Positions 50,796-61,865 of a stretch of DNA of 64,000 nt are shown here, piece by piece. The stretch is taken from NCBI GenBank assembly GCA_949316235.1, contig OX438751.1:8084413-8148412 (forward strand), written 5' to 3'. Source of the stretch: Oegoconia quadripuncta (Eukaryota; Arthropoda; Insecta; Lepidoptera; Autostichidae). The notes beneath the pieces were generated by a model that saw only the letters and a list, made by a program, of their open reading frames with translations, was not told the origin of the DNA and made no database searches. Both the position numbers and the translations under genes were made by a program. Each line of letters begins with the position of its first letter. Position 1 is the first letter of the stretch.

Positions 50796-52839
50796 TTAAA
50801 AAAAAAAAATACATGAGATTACCAACTTGCGCAGCCATAATGGTTATTTAGATTTATACGCGTGTAATATCCGAGAGAGCTAGTAAAACAGAGGTTACAT
50901 TAATAATGAAATATGTAGTATTATGAGATGAGAGGCCTAAAGAATTCGCGGGTGGAGGGGGTTCCTCTAATCACGCTAATGGCCAATGCGCAGCTCACCC
51001 CGCGCCCTCCCCTCGGAAAAGGCTTTCACGCTAATGCAGAGTGGGCGCAGGAGCAGTGCTAAATCGTATCACACGTCCGCCTTGCCGTCGCCTTATTCAA
51101 AACTTTACCAATTATAAGCTTTGCTTCGGAAAGGTACGAACCAATGTCAACACGTACTTGCTAATACATAATTACAAGCCGCAATTACCTATAGCCGTAT
51201 AATTGATTAGTTGCTAGCTCACGTGTTACCTACTAGTAGTCTTAAGGCGCAAATAGCCCTCAACTGCAATACACATTTTGTTATTTCGAGTGAGACTTCA
51301 CAGTGTTCTTATTTTGCAGGTGTAATATACCTATGGGTATAATGTATTCTCTTGGCCGGGAACCTTATACAGATATTTATTTTGGTGAAAATATTTAAAG
51401 GGAAAACTGAAAACATCAAATTGATCAACTTTTACTACGGAACCAATTACGAAATTGCGATAAGAAATAAGGTGTTTCATACATATCGGATAGTTTTAAT
51501 TTTTCTAACCATTTCACCTCAGTCGGGAAACCAAAAGTGTTAGACGTCATGAATTTTTATTCATAGAAACAAAGGAAGTTTAAAAAGAAATTCGACCTAA
51601 AAAAATTGTGAAGCTTTTGACTAATTGGGTCACGAAATTGTACCTATGTCCGTTTAATTAAATAAGAATATACATGTAGGTAATAAGGTCTATATTATAA
51701 CTATATAAATAATTTGACGAAATCCTGAAAAACTTCTCCTTAAGGGTTCTTGCTCCTTGAGCGCCCAAAGCGATAGTGTACCAAACACAATATATATCGT
51801 AGTTCGTAGTTTGCCACAGTGTTCCAGAGTGCTTCCTCGAAGGACCAAAATGTATGGTCTGGTGCGTGATTCCGGACCGAAGTTGGATGTTGGTAGTGTG
51901 TAGCGTTGATGTTGCAGAGAAGTGAAACGCGGCAGCGACGGTGATCCAAGTATTTATTCAGCCAGGTAAGTTGGGCGGCGATCTATCTCGTGCTGGGCAG
52001 AGCTTCTGCGTCGTGGAGTTCTTGATGTTGGTCTGCCTATTGTAAGGTCATTTGCCTGCTTATAATTGGCAATTGTAGAGTGGTGTGTGTGTGTCGCGAC
52101 TAACGCGTTTTAGTGTTAATTTGTAGAGTCTGTACAAAAAAGTAGAATGCGTAGTCCGCGGAAAGTAAAATGCACAGTGTTAACTGTACAATTGTTAAAA
52201 CAGCTTGTTTGGGTTTTGAGGTTTATTGTCGCCTTAAGCAAATTATAAATACAATACTCGGTCGCTATATATCATGGCGCGGGTGCGGGCCGGTGCTTGC
52301 GTCCATTTTTCACACATCGTCTGTAAAATTGATGGTCGGACGTGCGAGGCAGCAGGGCGCCCCGGACGCGCCCGTGCGGTCACAAGGGCTCCCGAATGAA
52401 TCTAGTTAAACTTTAAAAACGCAATCACCGTCGTGTATTGATTTATGAATTGGTTTGCTTTATGTATTGTAATAGCCTCATAGTTAATGCCGCCAACAAA
52501 GGCCTCCCACACAATCGACATAGTTCGCGGCAGTGGCTGTTACAGTACAACAATGATAATGTAACTTTAATATTTATCGCACTTGATCAACTCAGAGCGA
52601 GTACCGTGCCGCTGTTACTCGGCTCTACACGCTTATAGGTACCTGTTATATAAAGACGAATTAAAAAGTCCATGCATAAATTATGTTCTGCTCTAAAGCT
52701 GCAATAAACGTCTTTAAACAATGTGCACAACTTAATTAACTTGACGCCATTGTGTGCTCGATCATAAAGTGCATAATTAAACCCTTCATGTAAACGCTTT
52801 TGGGTAATATATTTAGCGGTGGTCGGTATTGCTTTAGAA
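50796..52839. other. Non-coding, GC-richer in places
   Basis: 50940-51070 is GC-rich with CTAATCACGCTAATGG and TTCACGCTAATGC, a repeated CACGCTAATG word. No exon is supported; frames at 51740-51949, 52170-52409 and 52587-52904 lack motifs. Confidence 0.4.
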
Positions 52840-53580
52840 GATCTAAACTCTCCTATGAGACTAAACAGTCGCTGGAGGCGCAGTGGACGAGCCTCGCCGC
52901 ACAAATGAATTAGTGGTGTTGCGACCCCCTCGACCCCCGGCCCACGTTACGGGGAACAGCGGGGGGTATGTTGCGATTAAAATATAATTAGGCGCTTGGC
53001 AATTGTTTCGCCATCGAGCCAGGTGGCGCGGCTAGGTAAATTAAATAGCCGTATAGGGTTTCCAATTACGGCGCTCGACGGCCGCGGAAAACACGCTTAT
53101 TGCCTAATAATAGAACGGGGAACAATATGAGGATCTCGGAGCTGATTAATTATTTCACGCCGCGCCGGCAGCGCTGGTGGGTTAAAAATGTACCGGAAAC
53201 GGTTAGCGTGTAATTGATACACTAGCCGGCGAGGGCCCGCGGCCTCGCTGATACAGGCGCAGGTGTGACGCGGTATTAATTACGATCAGCAAGACAGTGC
53301 TACGTAATAAATCACGTTCACCTAGAGCATACTTTCGGCATTAATGAATTCAAACGGGCCGCGATAATTGCGTACCTAATTACGAGCGGACGGGGCTAAT
53401 TTATCACTGTCGGATTATGAATTAGGAATGGCGTTAATTAAACATGCATAATATTTGTGGAGGCGACGTGTAGCCAGGCATTGTCGTGGGGGCCCCGCCG
53501 CGGGCACGGTCGGCGGATCGCAATGAAACAATTAGGTACCAAACTAATACGGACGCTATTGAAACTTACCCGTCCGAATG
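52840..53580. promoter_or_regulatory. Candidate cis-regulatory block rich in TAAT/ATTA cores
   Basis: About 740 bp with elevated GC and CpG and repeated homeodomain-type cores set in unique sequence: GATTAATTATTT, GTATTAATTACGATC, CCTAATTACGAG, GCGTTAATTAAAC, AATTAGGCGC. No repeat family and no frame. The texture resembles conserved developmental enhancers, which is inference; conservation cannot be seen from one sequence. Confidence 0.4.
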
Positions 53581-54081
53581 TGGGTTCCATTCTCTGCAAA
53601 TGAAACACAACCAACTATTACGTTGGCTCACAATGAAAATCGTCCTGCTATGCTCATGAATACTTATTTGATTAGTTACGTACACAGCTGTATGAATTAT
53701 TGGTCTGTTACATTTTAATTAATTTACATAATAAGTGGTTTTGTTTCGTTGTTTAGTGATTTAAGTGGGACAATATGATAACACTGTTCGTGCAGTGGGT
53801 GCACTTAAGTAATAGACCAATAGGATTAGTGCAAAACGGAACCTTACAGTTCCGTCATGCGTGACCGTTCGTCTGTATGTCACAGCCGCACTTTAACTCC
53901 GCCATTTTATCCTCGGTATTAATGAAACACAAGGTGGTTAATATGAAAAAATGTGTTATACACACACACATACGCATTCGCAATCTGTAAAATTTCAACA
54001 TACTAATGTTGTTACTTTAAAATGTAATGACCAGTGAAATATTTTCTCTATTGTGGAATCACACCACATAGAGTTGTGTAA
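53581..54081. other. Non-coding; dispersed repeat word
   Basis: 53830-53910 contains GAACCTTACAGTTCCGTCAT and GTATGTCACAGCCGC, a word set common in lepidopteran repeats. Confidence 0.45.
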
Positions 54082-54083
54082 TA

Positions 54084-54469
54084 TTGGGTCTTTACCTATG
54101 AAATTGGAGTTTTCTACTTTCTTTTAATCATGTGTATCAATTCCTGCAATTTTCAAAGCTATATCCAAATTTGCTTTCCATTTGGAAAATGGAATATTAT
54201 TTCAAGGTTTCACATGAAATATTTGAACAGAGCTCTTTTCATGTGCTTCCCATAATCATTTCTTAGATTCGCTGAAACTTTTATAAAACGGTTACTTTTA
54301 AAAATTAACGCTGCCTATACTTAACTTAATGTTATCCGAAAATACACACAAAGTTTAGCTAAATTTCGATTTGCCGTTCCCAAAAAAAAAATCAAAAATG
54401 TTTGTATGGAGAGAACAGTCTTAATGAAATTCTTCATACAAAACGCCAATTTCATAGGTAAGGACCTAA
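54084..54469. mobile_element. mariner-like MITE, copy 3
   Basis: 386 bp between TA duplications (54082-54083, 54470-54471), same terminal repeats as the copy at 37578-37988 and shorter by an internal loss of about 25 bp. Confidence 0.88.
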
Positions 54470-54471
54470 TA

Positions 54472-55499
54472 TTATAAAAAAGGGATTAGGAGAGTTATAA
54501 CATTCCTACATAATGTAAAACTGAATATGAAAAAGTTTTTCGTGTATCGTTGAACAGGTGATTGGGTGAGTGAGAGAGAGTTTCTAAAGATTTCATAATG
54601 TGTTTATGTCCTTCCCCCATAACGTTAATTTTATTATTGTAAATTTTTTTTGATAATACTTTTATAATACAAATCCAAATAAATACTGTTCTTTCATTCT
54701 TTCTTCAACCTTCCAACAAAATCTGATATAAATCAAGATAACATGAGATAAAAAAAAATGCTTTTCATTTCTCAAACAATACCTTAGTTTTGAGGTCTGG
54801 TTCCCTGATTCAAAGTTATAAGGATCAACAGGTAAAAAAGCACAACCTACCTATTTCAAATGTACTGTCCTTATACCCAAAGTTTGCCTGGAAGAGATCG
54901 CTTTTAGTGATAAGGTTGCCAAATTGTACATTCTATTCTTACCATTTTTCTGAAACTGTATTTTCTTTTCTGTTGTGCAATAAAGTGTATGTATTTGTAT
55001 TGTAAAAATAAAGGTGTCCGACTTAGTCACTACTATACAACATTCTGTAGATCTCAAGTCCGAAAGGCACTTGGTTTTATAATGACATGTATCATGCTAG
55101 TACATAAGTACATTTTTATAAATGTGACACGGGAATGCAAGCCGAACTAAGGTCAGTTTTCATTAGCAGCCGTAAAGGTAAAGGTGCAATTTGCAAAGGT
55201 CACGGATGGGCCGAGCCAGGCGGGGCGCGGGGCGCAGGTTGCCCCGCGGCGGGCGCCTCGGGGCGGCCGGGGCACGATGTAATGACCGATACCCGATACC
55301 GCTCTACGTGTTTACGATATTAGATGAATAACAATAGAAATTACAAAAGTTCGTGACTATAAATATGGTTCTATGATTAAGGTTAGGTACTTCTTAAATA
55401 GGAAAGAGATCGTGAAGACCACCACCGTGTTATGTTATATTTATAAGATAAAATAATCGAATCGATTGCTTATGTTGATATGTACGAGTATGTCGAATG
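54472..55499. other. Intergenic with a short GC-rich island
   Basis: 55190-55275 is strongly GC- and CpG-rich in otherwise AT-rich sequence. A 62-codon frame crosses it without motif. Otherwise nothing. Confidence 0.4.
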
Positions 55500-55790
55500 A
55501 AACCAAATGAAATGAAATCAAAAATGCTTTATTTTATAGGTACACAGGGTACAATTAAAATAGTCAGATTTTAGATTTTCAAAGCTACTGCTTGTTCAAA
55601 AGGCAATTTTCCCCTGAGAAGAACTAGCAAGAAACTCGAACGGTCGCTCTTTAAAAAAAAGGTATTTATATTACAAAATTATTAATTATTATTTTATTTT
55701 ATAATATTTCATTATCAATTGTGAAATAGCCTGGTTATGCGAACGGGCTGGTTATGTCCATGATTGTTTATCATCTAAATAATCTTATTT
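55500..55790 (-). repeat. Non-LTR element 3' end, inverted copy of 27890-28197
   Basis: On the minus strand it ends ATAAAGCATTTTTGATTTCA. Shares the GCTACTGCTTGTTCAAAAGG, GCAAGAAACTCGA and GCGAACGGGCTG blocks with the other copy. Confidence 0.6.
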
Positions 55791-55914
55791 TTCTTAATAA
55801 GTTTCTGTTTTATAGTATCTTTAAATTTATTATCTATTAAAATTATTAAGGAAGATTTTGTATATCAACAGGAACTTTATTGAAAAAGCTTGTACCTCGG
55901 TAGATGCTTATGGT

Positions 55915-56025
55915 TAGCTAGATATACTTTATATTTATTTATGTAATGTTTATCCGTTATCTAGCATTCATAGTACGAACTTTGCTTAGTTTGGCACTAG
56001 ATTATTGTTAAGTGTCCGAAATATT
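55915..56025 (+). repeat. SINE family 1b, 3' body fragment
   Basis: GTTTATCCGTTATCTAGCAT, ACTTTGCTTAGTTTGGCACT and GTGTCCGAAATATTTA, inverse of the body at 28281-28380. Head absent. Confidence 0.7.
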
Positions 56026-56210
56026 TATATTTATTTATTATATTAATTAAGAAATTAGTTATTTTTACATTTACATTTACCCTCCTTGTTACATTTTTTC
56101 TTTCTGAATAAGTAATTGAAATACTAGCGAACATACTGGATCAGGACAAGTGAATTGTCATGACTGAGAGCCTTGAGGAGTACTATGTACTTATAGAGTC
56201 AATATGCGAT

Positions 56211-56402
56211 TTTTTTTTATTTTTTTTTATGCACAACGGGGTGGTACTTGACCTTAATCACACCTGATGTTAAGTGATGAGGTCGAACGTGGAAGCGTAC
56301 TGACCCGGAAACCCCAACACATTTGGGGGACTGGCTATCTTATCTTTGACAACCGGAACACAACAATGCTATTAACATTGCTGCTTGGTGGCAGATTTGG
56401 CA
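56211..56402 (-). repeat. SINE family 2, headless
   Basis: T-run, ATGCACAACGGGGTGGTACT, through ACCGGAACACAACAATGCT to GGTGGCAGATTTGG. Confidence 0.8.
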
Positions 56403-57476
56403 TAATAACCGATAGTTAAGACCACGTATTACATCACACTAGGCGAGGTCGTCGCGGAGGAATCATATACAAGTAAGTGCCTAACTTATTTAGGCACTAA
56501 TAATTTCTAATAATAATTAATTTTTCTTCTTTTTATGATTTTGTCACGTTATGCTTACTTGCTTGTAGGAAATAATTTTATAGTGTACAACTTCTGATGT
56601 AGTATGCAATCTGATACCAGTGAATGCACGAGGTGGAGACTCGAAAAAAAATACAACCGGCCGAATTCAAACCTCCTCCTTTTTGAAGTCGAATCGTCGT
56701 TGAATCCAATGTTATTTTTTTAAGTGGATTTCTTCTTATTATTAATACAAAATATCTAAGCCTCTATGATATCAATCAAACATAGCTGTGTATCTACTAT
56801 AGCGAATCGGTCGATTCAATTTCGATTATTAAACAGAAACCCTTGTAAGAAAGGCATGTACTGTACACACTACATGTCCAATTTAATATCACCATTGAAT
56901 AGAAAACGCGTCTACGTCCACAATAGCCCATCGGCATTCCATTAACTAGTAGAGCAAACATACCGGGACGCATCCGGGCACTAACTCAATACAGAACGAT
57001 TCCTAGCGAGCGATACTCGCACATTCGGGATTATCATTAGGGTTGTCATCCGTAACGGGATATCGGACTATGCTATATAAATATTTATATTTTTAATCGC
57101 CTCCAAAAATTGTGGTGAAAAATATGCTCGTCTGTATGTTTTTACCCGACTGCCCAAGGAAGAAGGGTAATGAGTGTATGTATTTGTGTATGTATGTATG
57201 TATGACCGTTACTTTGGCGCATTCTGTGGCCTAAACGGCTTGACCGATTTCGAAGTGCATCGGGTCGTTAGATTCGTATTGGTTACCTGGAGTGTCATAG
57301 GAGATACGTTTTATGTTAAAAAATCCAACATGGCGTCCGCAAAATACAAAATATGCTGTCGGGTTCTTTGGTTTTGAAATACTTAAAAAGTTATTTTATG
57401 TAGGTATGCACCCATATTTTCGTCAATTGTTAACTGATTTGATGATTATTTTTTGGTTGATAGGGTAGAATGGTCT
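56403..57476. other. Intergenic with dispersed repeat pieces
   Basis: 56675-56690 holds AAACCTCCTCCTTTTTGAAG. 57120-57360 (CCCGACTGCCCAAGGAAGAA..., TGTATG run, ACGGCTTGACCGATTTCGA, CAACATGGCGTCCGC) is of the same general type as lepidopteran dispersed repeats. No gene. Confidence 0.45.
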
Positions 57477-57477
57477 C

Positions 57478-57742
57478 ACAAAAATATATCCTTGGACATA
57501 TACAGACAGCGCCATCTAGTTCCACACTAAGCAACTAGGCTTGTGTTGTGGATACCAGATAGTTGATACACTACACAAATACATTTTTTTTGTAAATAAA
57601 TACATATATAAATGAAAAACATCCATAACTCGGGTACACATGCCCGTATTCATCATACAAACATATGCCCCTAGCGGAATTCGAACCCGCGACCTTTTGG
57701 TATAGCAGCAGATTTTCTAACCACTACACCAAACAGGTCGTC
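57478..57742 (-). repeat. SINE family 1
   Basis: Minus copy, nearly full length, with the GATGGCGCTGTCTG end at left and B box and CGACCTGTTTGGTG at right. Confidence 0.85.
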
Positions 57743-58649
57743 AAAATTTGGTTAAATATCTGATGATGCACTCCGGAGATAGAGAATGGAGCCTTACTGA
57801 ACTCGGTTGTTTTGCCCAATTTTTGGCGGTTCTTACTATAGTGCTAGGTTAAAGATCATAGGAATCAGGCCACCTACCAAATCCATGTATTTCTGGTTTT
57901 AAGAACTAATTAATGACTCAAAAAGGTTATTAGTGCTTAATGATGAGTTTGTTTTCTTACCCACGATTTTCCGTTAATAACTAAATTGTTTACAATACGC
58001 TCGTAATAGTAATCAATAAATATTTTATGTAAATTTTCTCATGTAAGTGAATTGTAATTATTCTTTTGAGAAATAAATTTCTTTACCCACTATTATTAGC
58101 AGTTTAATGAAGTTTTCACTTTTTCATAGCTAGAATTCCACCAATTACAATGACCGGCGAAAAATTCTATTACATGAAGGATTGTTGCTAGAAACTCGAC
58201 TAAACATAAGCACTTTCACGGTGCATGCTATTTAAATGAATTTTCTACGAATGCGACATTGCATGTTTTTGGTTTTCCGCCATCCCGTGACAACGATTTA
58301 TATAAAAATCTCTCCTAAGTCTCACATACTTTTTTCTCTAACTGAAAAAAATAATTATTCCGTGTAAGGGCAGGCTTGATCTTATCTTTCACAGAATCGT
58401 TATGAGTGGACCTCCAATTCGGATATCTGCCTTGCTGTTTTCCCTTCCGGTGTGATAAGTGACGATTAAATTACGACTCACTATTGACATATTAAAATAT
58501 AAATAACATGTGTTGTTTTTGAACAATAATTGGACATCAAAAGTGCTAAGTCCCGTCAAAGAAGTCGAGTTCTCAAATAACTCTGAGACGGGGCCCTTTG
58601 CAAGTTTACACTGGGAAAAAAAGAGGCTCATTTATCGGCTACGTACAAC
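57743..58649. other. Intergenic, nothing recognised
   Basis: AT-rich; no gene. A weak AACTCGGTT word near 57800 recalls repeat ends. Confidence 0.4.
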
Positions 58650-59050
58650 TGTGTAAACCCGGTACTGCAGTTGCAGCCGTGTAGACACGGTTATTATTGC
58701 CGTATCACGCTGAAATGGCTAGGATGCACACACGGTTAAGTTTTGGTAGCAGATATGCACACGGTACTGCAGTAGCAACCGTGTAAACATGGTTAAAATT
58801 GCACACGTCTAGGATGCACACGGTACTGCAGTAGCAACCGTGTAAACATGGTTAAAATTGCACACGTCTAGGATGCACACGGTACTGCAGTAGCAACCGT
58901 GTAAACATGGTTAAAATTGCACACGTCTAGGATGCACACGGTTCTGCAGTAGCAGCCGTGTAAATACGGCTAAAATTACACACGGTACAGCAGTAGTAGC
59001 TGTGTAAGTACGATTAGGATTACACACGGCTAGGATGCACACGGTACTGA
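58650..59050. repeat. Minisatellite array A, 59-bp units
   Basis: Units starting GGATGCACACGGTACTGCAG repeat at exactly 59 bp (for example 58822, 58881, 58940); three inner units are nearly identical and the outer ones diverged. Each unit has ACACGGT and ACCGTGT separated by 13 bases around CTGCAG, an inverted pair. Confidence 0.92.
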
Positions 59051-60045
59051 CACTGACTGTCATACACAGGTAGCGATGCCGTGTGACACTGTCGCTCCAG
59101 TTGCGTTCATACGACTGCGTCAACCATCTATCTAAGACCCAACACAGATTGCGTTGCCGTGTAACCCGGTCGTCCCAACTGCATTCACACGACTACCTAG
59201 AATCATACACAGGTGGTGTTGCCGTGTGACACGGTCGTTTCAGCTGCGTTCACCCTACTATCCCAGCCATCTACATCGGCTCCTACGCAGGTGGCGTTAC
59301 CATGTGACACTGTCGTTCCAGTTGCGTTCACACGGCTTCCTCAGCCGTCTACCCTAGAATTCTACACAGGTAGTGTTGCCGTGTGACACGTCTTTTCAGC
59401 TGCGTTCACCCGACTACCTCAACCATCTACCTAGGATCCTATACAGGTGGCGTTGCCGTGTGACACGGTTATCCCAGTTGTGTTCATACGACTACCTCAG
59501 CTGTCTACATAGAATCCTAAACAGGTGGCGTTGCCATGTGACACGGTCGCCCCAACTGCATTCACACGGCTTCCTCAGCCGTCTACCCTAGAATTCTACA
59601 CAGGTAGTGTTGCCGTGTGACACGTCTTTTCAGCTGCGTTCACCCGACTACCTCAACCATCTACCCAGGATCCTCCACAGGTCGCGTTGCCGTGTGACAC
59701 GGTCATCCCAGTTGCGTTCACACGTTATCTCAGCCGTCTATCCTAGGATACTATACAGGTGGCGTTACCGTGTGACATGGTCTTTTCAGCTGCGTTCACC
59801 CGACTACCCCAGCCATCTACCCTAGTATCCTACACAGGTGGCGTTGCCGTGTGACACGGTCATCCCAGTTGCGTTCACACGACTACCTCAGCCGTCTACC
59901 CTAAGATCCTAGCCAGGTGGCGTTGCTGTGTGACACGGTCATCCCATTTGTGTTCACACGACTGCCTCACCCGTCTACCTAGGACCCTACACAGCCAGCG
60001 TTGCAGTGTGATACGGTCACCCCAACTGCATTCACACGACTACTT
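59051..60045. repeat. Minisatellite array B, 78-bp units
   Basis: About 13 units with the core GTTGCCGTGTGACACGGTC recurring near 59072, 59157, 59221, 59299, 59378, 59455, 59533, 59611, 59690, 59768, 59847, 59924 and 60003. The core contains the 13-base palindrome CCGTGTGACACGG. Because 78 is divisible by three, each frame repeats a 26-residue pattern, which explains the three plus frames at 59154-59825. A 234-bp higher-order period is visible. Confidence 0.93.
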
Positions 60046-60640
60046 AGACACAGGTGAGGTGGCAGTATGAAGAGCTTTAGCAATCGCATCACAATGCTTC
60101 ACCAAGTTGCTTAGGGCCCCAAGAACGCCGAGGTGGCTCTATGATAAATCTGAGGCAACCGCAGCACATGGCTTCACCAGACTGCTAGGGTCCTAAGAAG
60201 GGCTAAGGAGAAAGTATGAAGAGCTGAGGCAATTGCATCACAGTGCATCACCACTTGCTAGGGATCCCAAGAACGCTGAGGTGGCAGTATGAAGAGCTGA
60301 AGCAATCGCATCAAAGGATTTAAGCATGCTGCTAAATGTGAAGAACAAGTACCCCTACTTAAGTAGTGTCAGTATGAAGAGGTAAGACAATAGCATCACA
60401 GGGCAACAAGCTGCTAGAGATCACAGGAACGGCTGAGGTGGCACTAGGAAAAGCTGAGGCAAGAGCATCACAGGGCTTCACCAAGCTGCTAGAGGTCCCA
60501 GGAACGGCTGAGATGGCAGTATGAAACACTAAGGCAAGCGCATTACTGTACTTCACTAGGCCACAGATTACCAATAAGTTATGACTAGGCTGCTAAAACG
60601 GTTTCAAGACAGTTGTGGCGGCAGTAAGAAGAGACACAGA
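60046..60640. repeat. Minisatellite array C, about 74-bp units, degenerate
   Basis: About eight units with the theme GGCAGTATGAAGAGCTGAGG, CATCACAGGGCTTCACCA, CTGCTAGGG and CCCAAGAACG, starting near 60063, 60138, 60212, 60284, 60370, 60442, 60517 and 60622. Spacing varies from 72 to 105. Confidence 0.88.
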
Positions 60641-60955
60641 CTGTATAGTATCACCTGAAAACAATCTGCCTAGAGAGTAGTAAAGAAAAGCAAATCAATT
60701 TGTTATACAAAATTGTAAAGCATTTCTCATCAAAAATGAAAGTTGTCCACGAAAACTAGCACTTCTTTTATTTAATATCACCTGAAAGCATGTGAGCTTT
60801 ACCGGTTCAAGATATTTACATAGGTACCTACAATCTGCCTAGAGAGTAGAAAATAAAAGAAAAACAAATAAATTTTTCATACAAAATTGTAAATCAAATA
60901 TCTACAAGCATTTTACAACAAAAATGAAAGTTGAAACCAGCACTTCTTTTATTGG
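60641..60955. repeat. Diverged tandem duplication, about 150 bp
   Basis: TATCACCTGAAA, AATCTGCCTAGAGAGTAG, ATACAAAATTGTAAA, AAAAATGAAAGTTG and AGCACTTCTTTTATT occur in this order twice, the second copy with insertions. Confidence 0.8.
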
Positions 60956-61380
60956 CTACTTTTTAGACAAAGTGTAGCTGCGGTATAAATAATGCGATTT
61001 ATCAAGAAATAATAAATTTATTACAAAACATCACTGACATTTTATTTTTATATTTAATAGTAAGTATTTGTAATTAACATTTGTAGTTCTGTTAAATAAT
61101 AAAATCACTTATAATAATATGGTAGTCACATTAGCATTATTAAATTATTGTTACTTTTATTTATTTTATTTTATTTTATTTATTTACACATATCTAAGAT
61201 GACTTACTTATAAAAGAATAAGCACTAGGACCTATTTGTATTATTTTTTTCTTATTTTAGGTTTCTATCCTACTATCGATATGGTAAACCTATTTATTGC
61301 GTCCATTTTGATAAACAGAACTAGCAATTGTAAAATTTATTACGTAACATTACACACGTTGCATTTTTATAATGCTTATA
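60956..61380. other. AT-rich, repeat-related
   Basis: 61213-61281 (GCACTAGGACCTATTTGTAT..., CTTATTTTAGG, ATCCTACTAT) is repeated directly at 62229-62300. A TTTATTTTATTTTA run lies near 61155. Confidence 0.55.
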
Positions 61381-61865
61381 CAGGGCGTCCCAAGACTATG
61401 CGACATGAAGGGACAATACCTTAAATATTGTAGATAGGATATTTTGCTGAAAGGAGACTTTATTTTATTTTTAAAAGTTAGTTATACTGCTTTTTAAGAT
61501 TTTCTAATAATTATTTGCTTCGTCTGGGAATCGCACCGACTCAAATGTGAAAAAAGAACATCCCATATGATGCCAACGAAAAGAATGAACAAAAAATTCT
61601 AATTCCTCTGAAGTAACATAGTATCTAAAAAGAAAGGAATAACGTATAATTAATCTTTACACAAATTAAAAACATACTTGAAACTGCCGGCCGAAGCCAT
61701 TTCCTTCCCCCAAAAATCCCAGACAGTGCAAATTATTTTTAGAAAATCTTAGAATGCAGTATTACTAACTATTAAAAATAAAATAAAGTCTCCTTTCAGC
61801 AAAATATCCTATTTACAATATTTAAGGTACTTTCCCTACATGTCACATAGTCTTGGGACGCCCTG
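61381..61865. mobile_element. Fold-back DNA element with 138-bp inverted repeats
   Basis: 485 bp starting CAGGGCGTCCCAAGACTATG and ending in its complement. The arms 61381-61518 and 61728-61865 match in about nine of ten positions and include GCTGAAAGGAGACTTTATTT. The 209-bp centre is non-coding. No clear target duplication is seen (left flank TTATA, right flank AATAT). CAGGG ends occur in hAT elements, but the family is not settled. Confidence 0.88.

Noticed and set aside
59154..59825. Repeat-containing protein gene (three consecutive plus frames)
   Set aside because: The frames exist only because the 78-bp unit is divisible by three; similar repeats appear in other frames, and there is no start context or splice signal.
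58650..60640. CRISPR array
   Set aside because: Units are long, diverged and contiguous without unique spacers, and the DNA is animal.
61381..61865. hAT family assignment from CAGGG ends
   Set aside because: An 8-bp target duplication is expected for hAT and is not seen, so the family was left open.
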